The translations under genes were made by a program, and so were the position numbers. Under the pieces are notes generated by a model. It was not told the origin of the DNA. It searched no databases and was given only the letters and a program-made list of their open reading frames with translations. This document shows, one piece after another, positions 46,734-53,260 of a stretch of DNA of 64,000 bases; position 1 is the first letter of the stretch, and every line of letters starts with the position of its first letter. Source of the stretch: an uncultured Bacteroidales bacterium (lineage in GTDB: Bacteria; Bacteroidota; Bacteroidia; Bacteroidales; F082). The stretch covers positions 248,001 to 312,000 of the forward strand of contig OMYA01000005.1 of NCBI GenBank assembly GCA_900315175.1, in the 5' to 3' direction.

Positions 46734-47924
46734 TTAATTGTTAGCATTGTTTGAGGGAGATTTCTCCACTTCGGTCGAAATGACAGATGAACTGGTCGAA
46801 ATGACAGATGTACCTGTCGAAATGACCTTATACCACTGCTCAGCTGCTTTGTCCCATGAAAAATCGTTTCGGCGGATGCGTCCTTTCTCTATCAGTGAGT
46901 TACGGACGTTTTCATCCATCACCAGTTCCAAGGCGCCTGCTATCGATTCGGTGTCGAACGGGTCGACGAGAAGTGCGGCATCGCCAGCCACTTCAGGCAT
47001 TGAGGTGACGTTCGACGTGATGACTGGCACGTCGCATTTGTACGCCTCCACTATCGGGATGCCGAAGCCTTCAAAATACGAGACATACACCGATGCCAGC
47101 GCCGCCGCCGTCACACGATGCAGCTCTTCCATCTGCAGATGACCCACAAACACCACGTCATCCTTATGTCCCATAGCCTCATAAGCCTTCTGGATAGGCT
47201 CCGTCCACCAGCGTTTCTCCCCCACTATCAGCAACTTAACGTCCGAGCCTGTGCGTTCCTTGAACATATCGAATGCAGGGAACAGCCTTGCCAGATTTTT
47301 GCGCGGATGCAGCGAGCCAACAAACATAAAGTATTGACAGCCAGAGGTATATTTATTTCTTATCTTAATTTTCTCTTCTTCAGAAAGCGGTTTAAAGCCT
47401 TCGTTTGCGCCGTTGTAAACGACATCAATTTTTTCAGGTTCAACCTTATAATTGTCAATGATATCCTTCTTTGAGAACTCCGAAACCGTTATGATTTTCT
47501 TGGCTTTATGAGCAAATTTCGGGAAGAACTTCTTATAATGCCATAGTGCCAGTTTGGGGAAGTCCTGCGGAAAATGTTCGAAGTTAATGTCATGAAACAC
47601 AGCGATTTGCGGTGTCTTAGACCTTAAGCTAAGGTATGCATCCGTCGACAGATAGACATCCGGTTTTATTCTGCGCAGAGCGCGACACACTGAGATTTCG
47701 AAGTAGATGATATACAAAAACGGGTGTCTTGCCTGTGGGAAAAGCACGACAGGCTTGACATTTTCGGCAAAAATGAACCTCGGGTCGGGTTTGCGGTCGA
47801 AGAGGAAGTAAAACTCGTCGTCGGGATGTGCCTTGACGATACGGCTCAGCGTCTCGTAGGCGACCCAACCGATTCCTTCGAGTTTGTCTTTCAACAGCAA
47901 TCGAGTATTTACAGCGATTTTCAA
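46734..47924 (-). CDS. Glycosyltransferase family 4-like protein, TTG start
   Basis: 396 residues from a TTG codon at 47924 (M-KIAVNTRLLL). A start further upstream at 47951 would lie at the promoter box and is rejected. GT-B fold: VVYNGANEGF, MFVGSLHPRKNLARLFPAF and the donor-binding E-x7-E in FEGFGIPIVEAY. Probably adds a sugar in surface glycan or lipopolysaccharide synthesis; donor and acceptor unknown. The last ~30 residues derive from repeat copy E and lack any conserved character. First gene of the run through purD, rnhB, porX, tsaE and aroBA. Confidence 0.88.
   Translation of the reverse strand: MKIAVNTRLLLKDKLEGIGWVAYETLSRIVKAHPDDEFYFLFDRKPDPRFIFAENVKPVVLFPQARHPFLYIIYFEISVCRALRRIKPDVYLSTDAYLSLRSKTPQIAVFHDINFEHFPQDFPKLALWHYKKFFPKFAHKAKKIITVSEFSKKDIIDNYKVEPEKIDVVYNGANEGFKPLSEEEKIKIRNKYTSGCQYFMFVGSLHPRKNLARLFPAFDMFKERTGSDVKLLIVGEKRWWTEPIQKAYEAMGHKDDVVFVGHLQMEELHRVTAAALASVYVSYFEGFGIPIVEAYKCDVPVITSNVTSMPEVAGDAALLVDPFDTESIAGALELVMDENVRNSLIEKGRIRRNDFSWDKAAEQWYKVISTGTSVISTSSSVISTEVEKSPSNNANN
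46757..46826. repeat. Dispersed repeat, copy E, forming the tail of the glycosyltransferase
   Basis: One full copy and two partial copies spaced 21 nt apart (TGTCATTTCGAC on the minus strand) encode V-I-S-T three times in 7-residue register (VISTGTS, VISTSSS, VISTEVE). The repeat has been read into the protein C-terminus. Confidence 0.7.
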
Positions 47925-47940
47925 AGCAAATTCTTTTTTG

Positions 47941-47948
47941 CAAAGATA
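47941..47948 (-). promoter_or_regulatory. -7 box of the glycosyltransferase gene (TATCTTTG)
   Basis: Exact TAnnTTTG followed by CA on the minus strand. The predicted transcription start near 47934 leaves ~10 nt before the TTG start at 47924, which decides the start codon. Confidence 0.6.
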
Positions 47949-47988
47949 CAAAAAATGTTATAAATGCAAGCAATCAATAATAAAAAAT

Positions 47989-48135
47989 TTAAGGACTACA
48001 GATACCGTAATATGGATGTTCTGAAATATCTTTCAGTGATTCAGTTATCTTTTCCGTTATGGTCTTTTGGACACATTTCTTCCATTTGAAAATATCTTCG
48101 TTTGCGGTTTCATAAAAATTGATTTTGCAGCTCAT
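47989..48135 (-). pseudogene. Short ORF resembling the N-terminal half of a RelE/YoeB-like toxin
   Basis: A 48-codon ORF too short to stand out by length. It reads INFYETANEDIFKWKKC, then KKI-like helix TITEKITESLKDI and EHPYYGI, which resembles the first half of Txe/YoeB-type mRNA interferases (..AEKDI..WKK..KKI..LI.DI..HP..GIGKP). The catalytic C-terminal half (HxLxGxWSRRI) is absent, so it would be inactive. The frame is open ~15 codons upstream of the ATG. Similarity is weak and judged by eye. No promoter seen. Confidence 0.3.
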
Positions 48136-48210
48136 CTCATTCCCCAATTTTTCCAAGTCAACCTTGTGTTTATTACTTTTCTACGCCCTTCGGACCTTTT
48201 TCACATTCAT

Positions 48211-48504
48211 TTATTTCCCGTAAGGTTGTTGTTTTTCGGCGGCGGAAGGCAATGGAGAGTCTTCTGTTGTCGGATAATCGCCGATTTCGTAAAGGAATTC
48301 GGGGGCGAAATCCACTCCGCACGCCCATTCGATGGTCCAGTGATTCAATCCGTATTGTTTGAATTGGGACAAATCTTTCAGTTGCTCGAAAACACCGTCA
48401 TTCAGATACGGCTGCAAATCAACGACTTTCGTCACGCCGTCGCTGAAAGTTATTGACAACGTGTAATCTTTAATGTAATCGACATCTACAACTCGTATCA
48501 TCAT
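48211..48504 (-). CDS. DUF2442 domain protein
   Basis: 97 residues with the DUF2442 pattern (LSITFSDGVTKVVDLQPYL, a Trp-containing middle and GVDFAPEFLYEIG). The start overlaps the stop of the DUF4160 gene (ATGA). DUF4160-DUF2442 pairs are common in genomic islands and behave like toxin-antitoxin-type modules, but activity is unproven. Confidence 0.85.
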   Translation of the reverse strand: MMIRVVDVDYIKDYTLSITFSDGVTKVVDLQPYLNDGVFEQLKDLSQFKQYGLNHWTIEWACGVDFAPEFLYEIGDYPTTEDSPLPSAAEKQQPYGK

Positions 48505-48758
48505 TCTAAAGGTTTTATTCTGTTTAATTCACCGCCATTTTGAGCTTTATCCCATAAATCCAGAAGCTCATTTTCGTGCAAATCAATCCATTCAACAACT
48601 TTTGAGATTATTTTCGCTGGCACCTCCCCTTTTACGACCTTGTCTTTAATGCTGATATTGCAATCATAATCTCCATAACTTACATGAATATGCGGCGGAT
48701 TATGGTCTTTCCACCACATATAGATAATGATTCCATAGAATCTTGAAATTTCTGGCAT
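48501..48758 (-). CDS. DUF4160 domain protein
   Basis: 85 residues from the ATG at 48758. The earlier in-frame ATG at 48782 sits on the promoter and is rejected. The DUF4160 signature is MPEISRFYGIIIYMWWKDH followed by PPHIHVSYGDYD. Paired with the DUF2442 gene through a 4-nt overlap. Confidence 0.87.
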   Translation of the reverse strand: MPEISRFYGIIIYMWWKDHNPPHIHVSYGDYDCNISIKDKVVKGEVPAKIISKVVEWIDLHENELLDLWDKAQNGGELNRIKPLE

Positions 48759-48779
48759 GTTTTTAAAATTTAAAACATG

Positions 48780-48787
48780 CAAAGTTA
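48780..48787 (-). promoter_or_regulatory. -7 box of the DUF4160-DUF2442 pair (TAACTTTG)
   Basis: TAnnTTTG followed by C, 22 nt upstream of the chosen ATG. The same 8-mer precedes the UvrD-like helicase gene at 51822. Confidence 0.55.
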
Positions 48788-48977
48788 CGATTAATTTTCA
48801 GATGTGCAGCCGGAGGAGGGAAAAATAAATTTAAAACGGGGCACAAAAAAAACGTGTCATTCTGATTTGGGGGCAGGGTTATGATACTTTTTTTCTTGAT
48901 AAAAAAGAATCCAAAAAATCAAGGCCAGCGTACCGCGGAGCGACGTGGGGGCGAAGCTCTTAAAAAAGCATTTTTAT
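48788..48977. repeat. Spacer with dispersed-repeat fragments
   Basis: No gene seen. Contains a CTTGATAAAAAAGAATCC segment followed by AAAAAATCAAGG, which looks like a dispersed repeat, and GTGGGGGCGAAGC (48945-48957), which recurs inverted at 51917-51929 on the far side of the helicase gene. Confidence 0.45.
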
Positions 48978-49229
48978 TTACATAAGTTTTTTGTATTCTT
49001 TATAACTCATTGTGCGATTGCATCCCTTCTTGTCATCAGTATAATTAGTACATCCCAAAAATGCAACGTTTTTCTCGGTATTCACATCTTTACCCACTTT
49101 AACTATCAGATAACCATCACGGCATTGGTCGCATTTTATAATTGACATATCATCACCGTTAAGATCATTTGTCATAAAATCACAAATCTCAGGCTCATTT
49201 GAACATATCCAGAGTTTTAGTCCATAAGC
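48978..49229 (-). pseudogene. Displaced C-terminal zinc-finger part of the UvrD-like helicase
   Basis: Reading in the -1 frame from the A-run at 49230-49234 gives AYGLKLWICSNEPEIC, then CDQC...FLGC...GC, the expected end of this helicase type with a topoisomerase-like C4 zinc finger. The 65-residue ORF starting at 49175 (MTNDLNGDD) is its downstream part. A first zinc ribbon would need CPVC from the main frame and CSNEPEIC from this frame, so the shift cuts it in half. Confidence 0.7.
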
Positions 49230-51790
49230 TTTTTATAGCGTTGCTGCAATGGATAACCACATACAGGACAATGCTTGATATTTGTGGTGTTATCTTGTTG
49301 TTTGTCTAATTGACCTCTCAATATCACGTTAGGATAGTCAGCTATTAATTCGCGTACAAATTCAGAAGGACGTTGCTGAGGTGTAACTATATAAACACGA
49401 TTCTTGGTACGAGTCAATGCAACATAAAACAAACGACGCTCCTCAGCATATTCTATTGAATGATCGGTTTTAACGACATATTTTAAAACAGGATCATCCT
49501 GGATTTTTGAAGGAAAACCATACATTGAATCCATCGCATTGATAATGATTACGTTATCATATCCCAACCCTTTGGCTCTATGTACAGTCATAAACTCCAT
49601 TTCTATGTCTGCAAATGTCTTTGATGTAACATTGCCTGTCTTTTCCCAGTATTCAAAATCGGCCGATTTAGTAAGATTATATCCGTCAAATCCATACCTG
49701 CCGAGTAGTAATATCGATGATTGGGGATTTTCTGACAGTATTTCTTTCATGATTCTTTCCACAGTTTCACCGACAAGATAATACTTGCCGCCTTTACCTT
49801 CTGTCTTTGTTCTATCAACTTCCTCTGTATATGTCTGAATAATAACTGGATTCGTTATATGCTTCGGAGAAATCAGTGCTTTTCGAATTTGACCTGTGTT
49901 TTTCTGAATAAACCCACCAGCAATGTCTATTATTTCTTGCGCGTTACGATATGTTTTGGTAATTCTCAGCTCTTGACCATATCCAAATGTTTCCTTAAAA
50001 TGAGTAAACAACGTTATATCAGAACCTGCATAAGCGTAAATGGATTGCCAATCATCGCCGACTGCAATTATTTTAGCATCGCACAATTTGCTAAGTTCTT
50101 TTGTTAAATTAAAACGCTGTTGAGATATATCTTGATACTCATCAACTATGATGTATTTGAAATCTAATTTTTCACCTTTTTGCCCCTCTTCTTGTAAAAT
50201 TCGTGCAGAGTCATTTATCATATCCTCAAAATCAATTGCTTGTTTCTCTTTGAGGCATTTCGTATATTCATGATAACATTGTTCGCAAATTGTAAGGAAT
50301 AGCTTTGTACGTTCGTTATTAGATGATGCTCTGAAACGGGAAAAGTCATCTGCTGTATAGCCGTTTGTCTTAAAATTCTGTATAAAGGTGCAGATTAGAT
50401 TTACCAAACGTGAAATATATCTATTTTCTTCAGTGTTGATTATTTTTTGAAACACTTCTTGTGATGGACGCCGATTGAGAGTCAGACCATGTTTTACAAG
50501 CTCTTCTTTCAAATGCTCCAACAAATCACGATTATCGTTATATCCAGAAAAAGTATAAATCAAATCAGTTCCATGGTCTTTGTGTAGTTTAACTTTATCA
50601 TTAACTTCCTGTTTATACTTATTAAGCTGATCTTTTTTGTAACGATTGTTTTTCCCATCTTGGGTAATGCCAAAATGCTCCAAATAAACTACTTTATCAC
50701 CTTGTGTAATTGTAAAATCAGGAGTGTATGGTTTGTGGCAACGTAAAATATTAAAAGGATAGGGCTTCTCGTATGAATAATCGATACCATTAAGATATAA
50801 GAAATTCGCAATGCGAACTTCTTGTGCAGAACGCAATGTTTCTCGAGTTATTGTTATACATTTACCTGTTCGTTCGTTGATAATCTTTTCAGTATATTCA
50901 TCAATATTGCCACGTAGTGTAGAGAAATCAGCCTTACTAATATAATTGAAGAAATCATTCAAATCATCACCCTCATAGGGCGCATCAAAATAACTGCCAA
51001 AAAACAGAATTAGTTTATCGACCAATTCCGGATTTTCAAGAATATTGTTTTTGAGGTAATTGTTGATTACATAAAACATAAAACCTTGGTCAACAATAGT
51101 TTTAAGGCTGGCATCTTGGCGGCGTAGGATAGCATATCCTGTTTTATGGAATGTTGTTACAGGACAATTAATGCCCAAATCTTTGTTGATTTTATCACGC
51201 AATTCGCCAACAGCTTTATTTGTATAAGAGATAACCAAGATTTGCTCAGGAGCTATGCCTTTTTTCTCTACGAGATACCTAACTTTTGCCGAAACAGTTG
51301 TGGTTTTACCCGCACCAGCACCTGCAATAACTAATGTATAATCCTCATCTGACAGAACAACACGCCGCTGTTCTTCATCCAACCTAATCCTTGAATCAAC
51401 AGGTATAAGAATCTTGTCTAAATAGTCTTTGTCTACCTTTAAATGATGTGATATATACGCCTCGTTATGTTGTGAAATAACTATAGATTCTTTATTCAAA
51501 CATAAATCTCTATATTCTGAAAGGAAAATCTTTACTTCGCGTTTAGTGATATCGTTGTTTTTACAATAATAATCAAGAGTGTTACCACGCAATGCATTAT
51601 CAAAAAAGGTGTAAGTTGCGGCATATTTATTACGCATTTCAGCGTAATCAGATTTCGCAATATAACAGTCTGTGTCATCCAACGAAGACAAATGTTTTCT
51701 GAAATCCAAAAGAGATGTTATTTCAGGTGTAGCTATCTTGGGTTCTTCGTTTTGAGATTTAAAAGCACTTAATATTTTTTTAAAAAACAT
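49217..51790 (-). CDS. UvrD/helicase IV-like protein with embedded nuclease domain, frameshifted at 3' end
   Basis: 857 residues from the ATG at 51790 (promoter at 51822). Walker A IAGAGAGKTT near residue 160, LRDKINKDLG, VDEYQDISQQRF (motif II), AVGDDWQSIYAYAGSD (motif III), VHRAKGLGYDNVI and VALTRTKNRVY (motif VI) mark a superfamily 1A helicase. Between the helicase blocks (~residues 325-430) is a PD-(D/E)XK-like insert: FLYLNGIDYSYEKPYPF, YTPDFTI, VVYLEHFG, as in some helicase IV-like proteins. The main frame ends at LMD just after CPVCGYPLQ; the conserved zinc-finger end continues in the -1 frame. Lies in a repeat-rich accessory patch and may act in DNA repair or defence. Confidence 0.87.
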   Translation of the reverse strand: MFFKKILSAFKSQNEEPKIATPEITSLLDFRKHLSSLDDTDCYIAKSDYAEMRNKYAATYTFFDNALRGNTLDYYCKNNDITKREVKIFLSEYRDLCLNKESIVISQHNEAYISHHLKVDKDYLDKILIPVDSRIRLDEEQRRVVLSDEDYTLVIAGAGAGKTTTVSAKVRYLVEKKGIAPEQILVISYTNKAVGELRDKINKDLGINCPVTTFHKTGYAILRRQDASLKTIVDQGFMFYVINNYLKNNILENPELVDKLILFFGSYFDAPYEGDDLNDFFNYISKADFSTLRGNIDEYTEKIINERTGKCITITRETLRSAQEVRIANFLYLNGIDYSYEKPYPFNILRCHKPYTPDFTITQGDKVVYLEHFGITQDGKNNRYKKDQLNKYKQEVNDKVKLHKDHGTDLIYTFSGYNDNRDLLEHLKEELVKHGLTLNRRPSQEVFQKIINTEENRYISRLVNLICTFIQNFKTNGYTADDFSRFRASSNNERTKLFLTICEQCYHEYTKCLKEKQAIDFEDMINDSARILQEEGQKGEKLDFKYIIVDEYQDISQQRFNLTKELSKLCDAKIIAVGDDWQSIYAYAGSDITLFTHFKETFGYGQELRITKTYRNAQEIIDIAGGFIQKNTGQIRKALISPKHITNPVIIQTYTEEVDRTKTEGKGGKYYLVGETVERIMKEILSENPQSSILLLGRYGFDGYNLTKSADFEYWEKTGNVTSKTFADIEMEFMTVHRAKGLGYDNVIIINAMDSMYGFPSKIQDDPVLKYVVKTDHSIEYAEERRLFYVALTRTKNRVYIVTPQQRPSEFVRELIADYPNVILRGQLDKQQDNTTNIKHCPVCGYPLQQRYKKLMD

Positions 51791-51821
51791 GCTCAAACTG
51801 TTATTGGTAACGATGCGGATG

Positions 51822-51829
51822 CAAAGTTA
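51822..51829 (-). promoter_or_regulatory. -7 box of the UvrD-like helicase gene (TAACTTTG)
   Basis: TAnnTTTG followed by CA, 32 nt upstream of the ATG at 51790. Confidence 0.55.
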
Positions 51830-51872
51830 CAAAAAATATGATTCAAAAAAATAATAATTGAAAAAAAGACAA

Positions 51873-51910
51873 AGATTTCTCCACTTCGCTATCGCTCCGG
51901 TCGAAATGAC
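51873..51910. repeat. Dispersed repeat, copy F
   Basis: AGATTTCTCCACTTCG...GGTCGAAATGAC upstream of the helicase promoter. Confidence 0.65.
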
Positions 51911-52156
51911 GTAAGGGCTTCGCCCCCACCGGGTTCACAGCACGGGGCCGCGCCATATAGCGGTTCGAGCTTTATATGGCGCTTGATCTTTTAGTTTCAC
52001 TGATTTTGCTTTGTCTCAGCATAGCTCAAGCAAACTTGGCTCTGCATTCGACTTGAGCAAAATTCGGTTCATTTTCCATCAAGGGAAAAGGAATAAAACA
52101 CCGCCCGAGAAGGGCTATCATTAAAAAAGGATAGTTGTTGCCGCGGGCGTTAAGGT
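51911..52156. repeat. Gene-free patchwork of repeats and hairpins
   Basis: No gene supported. Holds the inverted partner GCTTCGCCCCCAC of the 48945 element (51917-51929), a 10-bp stem hairpin (GCGCCATATA ... TATATGGCGC, about 51950-51982), a second hairpin with 7-bp stem GCTCAAG/CTTGAGC (about 52023-52058) and, from 52141, 9-nt units of the GGCATTAAN type inside a TGCCGC/GCGGCA stem. A GGTTCGA inside the first hairpin is not part of a tRNA. Confidence 0.5.
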
Positions 52157-52251
52157 CACTAAAGCCATTAAGGCATGCGGCAAAAATCCCGTAAATCTTG
52201 TTAATCCTGTCTAAAAAATAATTCCTGTCAGAAAAATCATTATCTTTGCAA
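52157..52251 (+). repeat. 95-bp promoter-bearing repeat, copy 1
   Basis: Matches 53071-53165 at 93 of 95 positions. It ends in a -7 box TATCTTTG (52241-52248) followed by CAA, so it can start transcription of the nuclease gene at 52357. Confidence 0.75.
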
Positions 52252-52284
52252 TCGTATTTCCTACCATATAACAAATAGCATCGT

Positions 52285-52350
52285 AAAATTTATTAACCGA
52301 AGATGAGATCGCAAGGTGGCGACAGGGAATGGTATTGTTTAATAAATTTT
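52285..52350 (+). promoter_or_regulatory. 5' UTR stem-loop just upstream of the nuclease gene
   Basis: A perfect 12-bp inverted repeat AAAATTTATTAA (52285-52296) and its complement (52339-52350) encloses a 42-nt loop and ends 6 nt before the ATG at 52357. It would bury or frame the ribosome-binding region. Confidence 0.55.
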
Positions 52351-52356
52351 GAAACG

Positions 52357-52806
52357 ATGGAAAAGAAAAACTTTAAGAAACAACAAACAGAAATTGAAAT
52401 TGGCGAATTTGGCCCGATTTACAGACAGTTTGAAAAGAAACCGAAAGAAGCAATTAAGCATCTTCGCAAAATGAAAACAGGGGAATGTCCCAAGGCACTT
52501 TATCGTGATGACATAGGCTTTATTGATATCGTTTGGGGTAAAGTTACTGATCCTGCTAAACACAAAGGATATGGATTGGCTCATATCATCGACAAACACG
52601 AGAATGAAATCAAGGAACTTGGTTTTAAATTGGAAGATTTTATTCCAATTATTGTGCAATTTGGTTCAATTAAGGAATCCGACACTAAAGAGGAATTTTT
52701 ATTTGAATCAAATTATTATCGCATTGTCGTAGAGAAGAAATATAGAGGTAAGGAAAAACAGTGGATTTTAACTGCGTTTGATTTAAGAAGAAAGCCACGG
52801 AAATAA
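52357..52806 (+). CDS. Barnase/EndoU/RelE-like (PBECR-type) nuclease domain protein
   Basis: 149 residues from the ATG at 52357. An in-frame ATG at 52303 would put the start inside the 5' stem-loop. Recognisable features of phage-encoded barnase/EndoU/colicin-like nucleases are FGPIYRQFEKKPKEAIKHL, DIGFIDIVWGK, GYGLAHIIDKHE (candidate catalytic His) and WILTAFDLRRK near the end. Such domains are usually toxins or parts of large phage or polymorphic-toxin proteins. Here the protein is free-standing, with no adjacent antitoxin or immunity gene. Its 3' end is opposed by a candidate small RNA. Confidence 0.72.
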   Translation: MEKKNFKKQQTEIEIGEFGPIYRQFEKKPKEAIKHLRKMKTGECPKALYRDDIGFIDIVWGKVTDPAKHKGYGLAHIIDKHENEIKELGFKLEDFIPIIVQFGSIKESDTKEEFLFESNYYRIVVEKKYRGKEKQWILTAFDLRRKPRK

Positions 52807-52934
52807 TCCATGGCTCTTAGTACGAATTTGTCAAAACCGTTATCGCTGACAAAATTACTCGCCTACACTGTATGGCGAAACGCTATATCTTTAATCAGTT
52901 TTACTGACAGACCTGTTCCCTGTCAAACCGATAT
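52785..52934 (-). ncRNA. Candidate structured small RNA opposite the end of the nuclease gene
   Basis: Not matched to a known family. Downstream of a -7 box at 52941-52948 the minus strand shows successive hairpins: GACAG/CTGTC, CAGT/ACTG, CGCC/GGCG and TTGTCA/TGACAA. It ends with AGCCATGGA-TTAT-TTCCGTGGCT followed by TTCTT at ~52789-52816, a terminator-like hairpin that overlaps the last codons of the nuclease gene. No ORF of note on this strand. Confidence 0.4.
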
Positions 52935-52940
52935 GCGATG

Positions 52941-52948
52941 CAAAGATA
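52941..52948 (-). promoter_or_regulatory. -7 box on the minus strand of the candidate small RNA (TATCTTTG)
   Basis: Exact TAnnTTTG followed by CATCGC. No protein gene starts downstream of it on that strand for more than 1 kb. Confidence 0.5.
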
Positions 52949-52997
52949 CAACAATTATTTTAATTGTCAAGTAGTTTTTGAAAAAATGTTTAAGTAT

Positions 52998-53025
52998 CCT
53001 CCGCTTCACTTCGGTCGAAATGACA
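52998..53025. repeat. Dispersed repeat, copy G (partial)
   Basis: CCTCCGCTTCACTTCGGTCG followed by AAATGAC, a partial copy without the GAGAAATCT end. Confidence 0.55.
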
Positions 53026-53070
53026 GATTGTTGTTTCCACCGGCATTAGGGACTTTAAGGCCATTAAGGC

Positions 53071-53165
53071 CACTAAAGCCATCAAGGCATGCGGCAAAAA
53101 TCCCGTAAATCTTGTTAATCCTGTCTAAAAAATAATTCCTGTCAGAAAATTCATTATCTTTGCAA
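53071..53165 (+). repeat. 95-bp promoter-bearing repeat, copy 2
   Basis: Second copy of the element at 52157. Its -7 box is TATCTTTG at 53155-53162 and serves hydF. It is preceded from 53041 by 9-nt units (GGCCATTAA, GGCCACTAA and similar). Confidence 0.75.
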
Positions 53166-53174
53166 CGTCAAACA

Positions 53175-53250
53175 AGCCATTAGCCATTAGCCATTAGCAT
53201 TTTTACAACTTAAACAGCTAACGGCTAACGGCTGTCAGCTAATGGCTAAA
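53175..53250 (+). repeat. Heptad arrays in the hydF leader, direct and inverted
   Basis: GCCATTA x3 (53175-53199), then GCTAACG x2 and AGCTAATGGCTAA (53215-53250) in opposite sense. The facing copies can form a stem in the 5' UTR of hydF. The leader runs from the promoter at 53155 to the ATG at 53261. Confidence 0.55.
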
Positions 53251-53260
53251 AAGAAAGAAA

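Noticed and set aside
51950..51982. GGTTCGA inside a GC-rich hairpin considered as a tRNA T-arm
   Set aside because: No acceptor, D or anticodon arms and no CCA end fit around it. It is the loop of a 10-bp stem hairpin.
53175..53250. Tandem heptads and inverted copies considered as a CRISPR-like or attachment-site array
   Set aside because: Units are 7 nt with no spacers of constant length, no cas genes are near, and the same kind of array occurs in many spacers.
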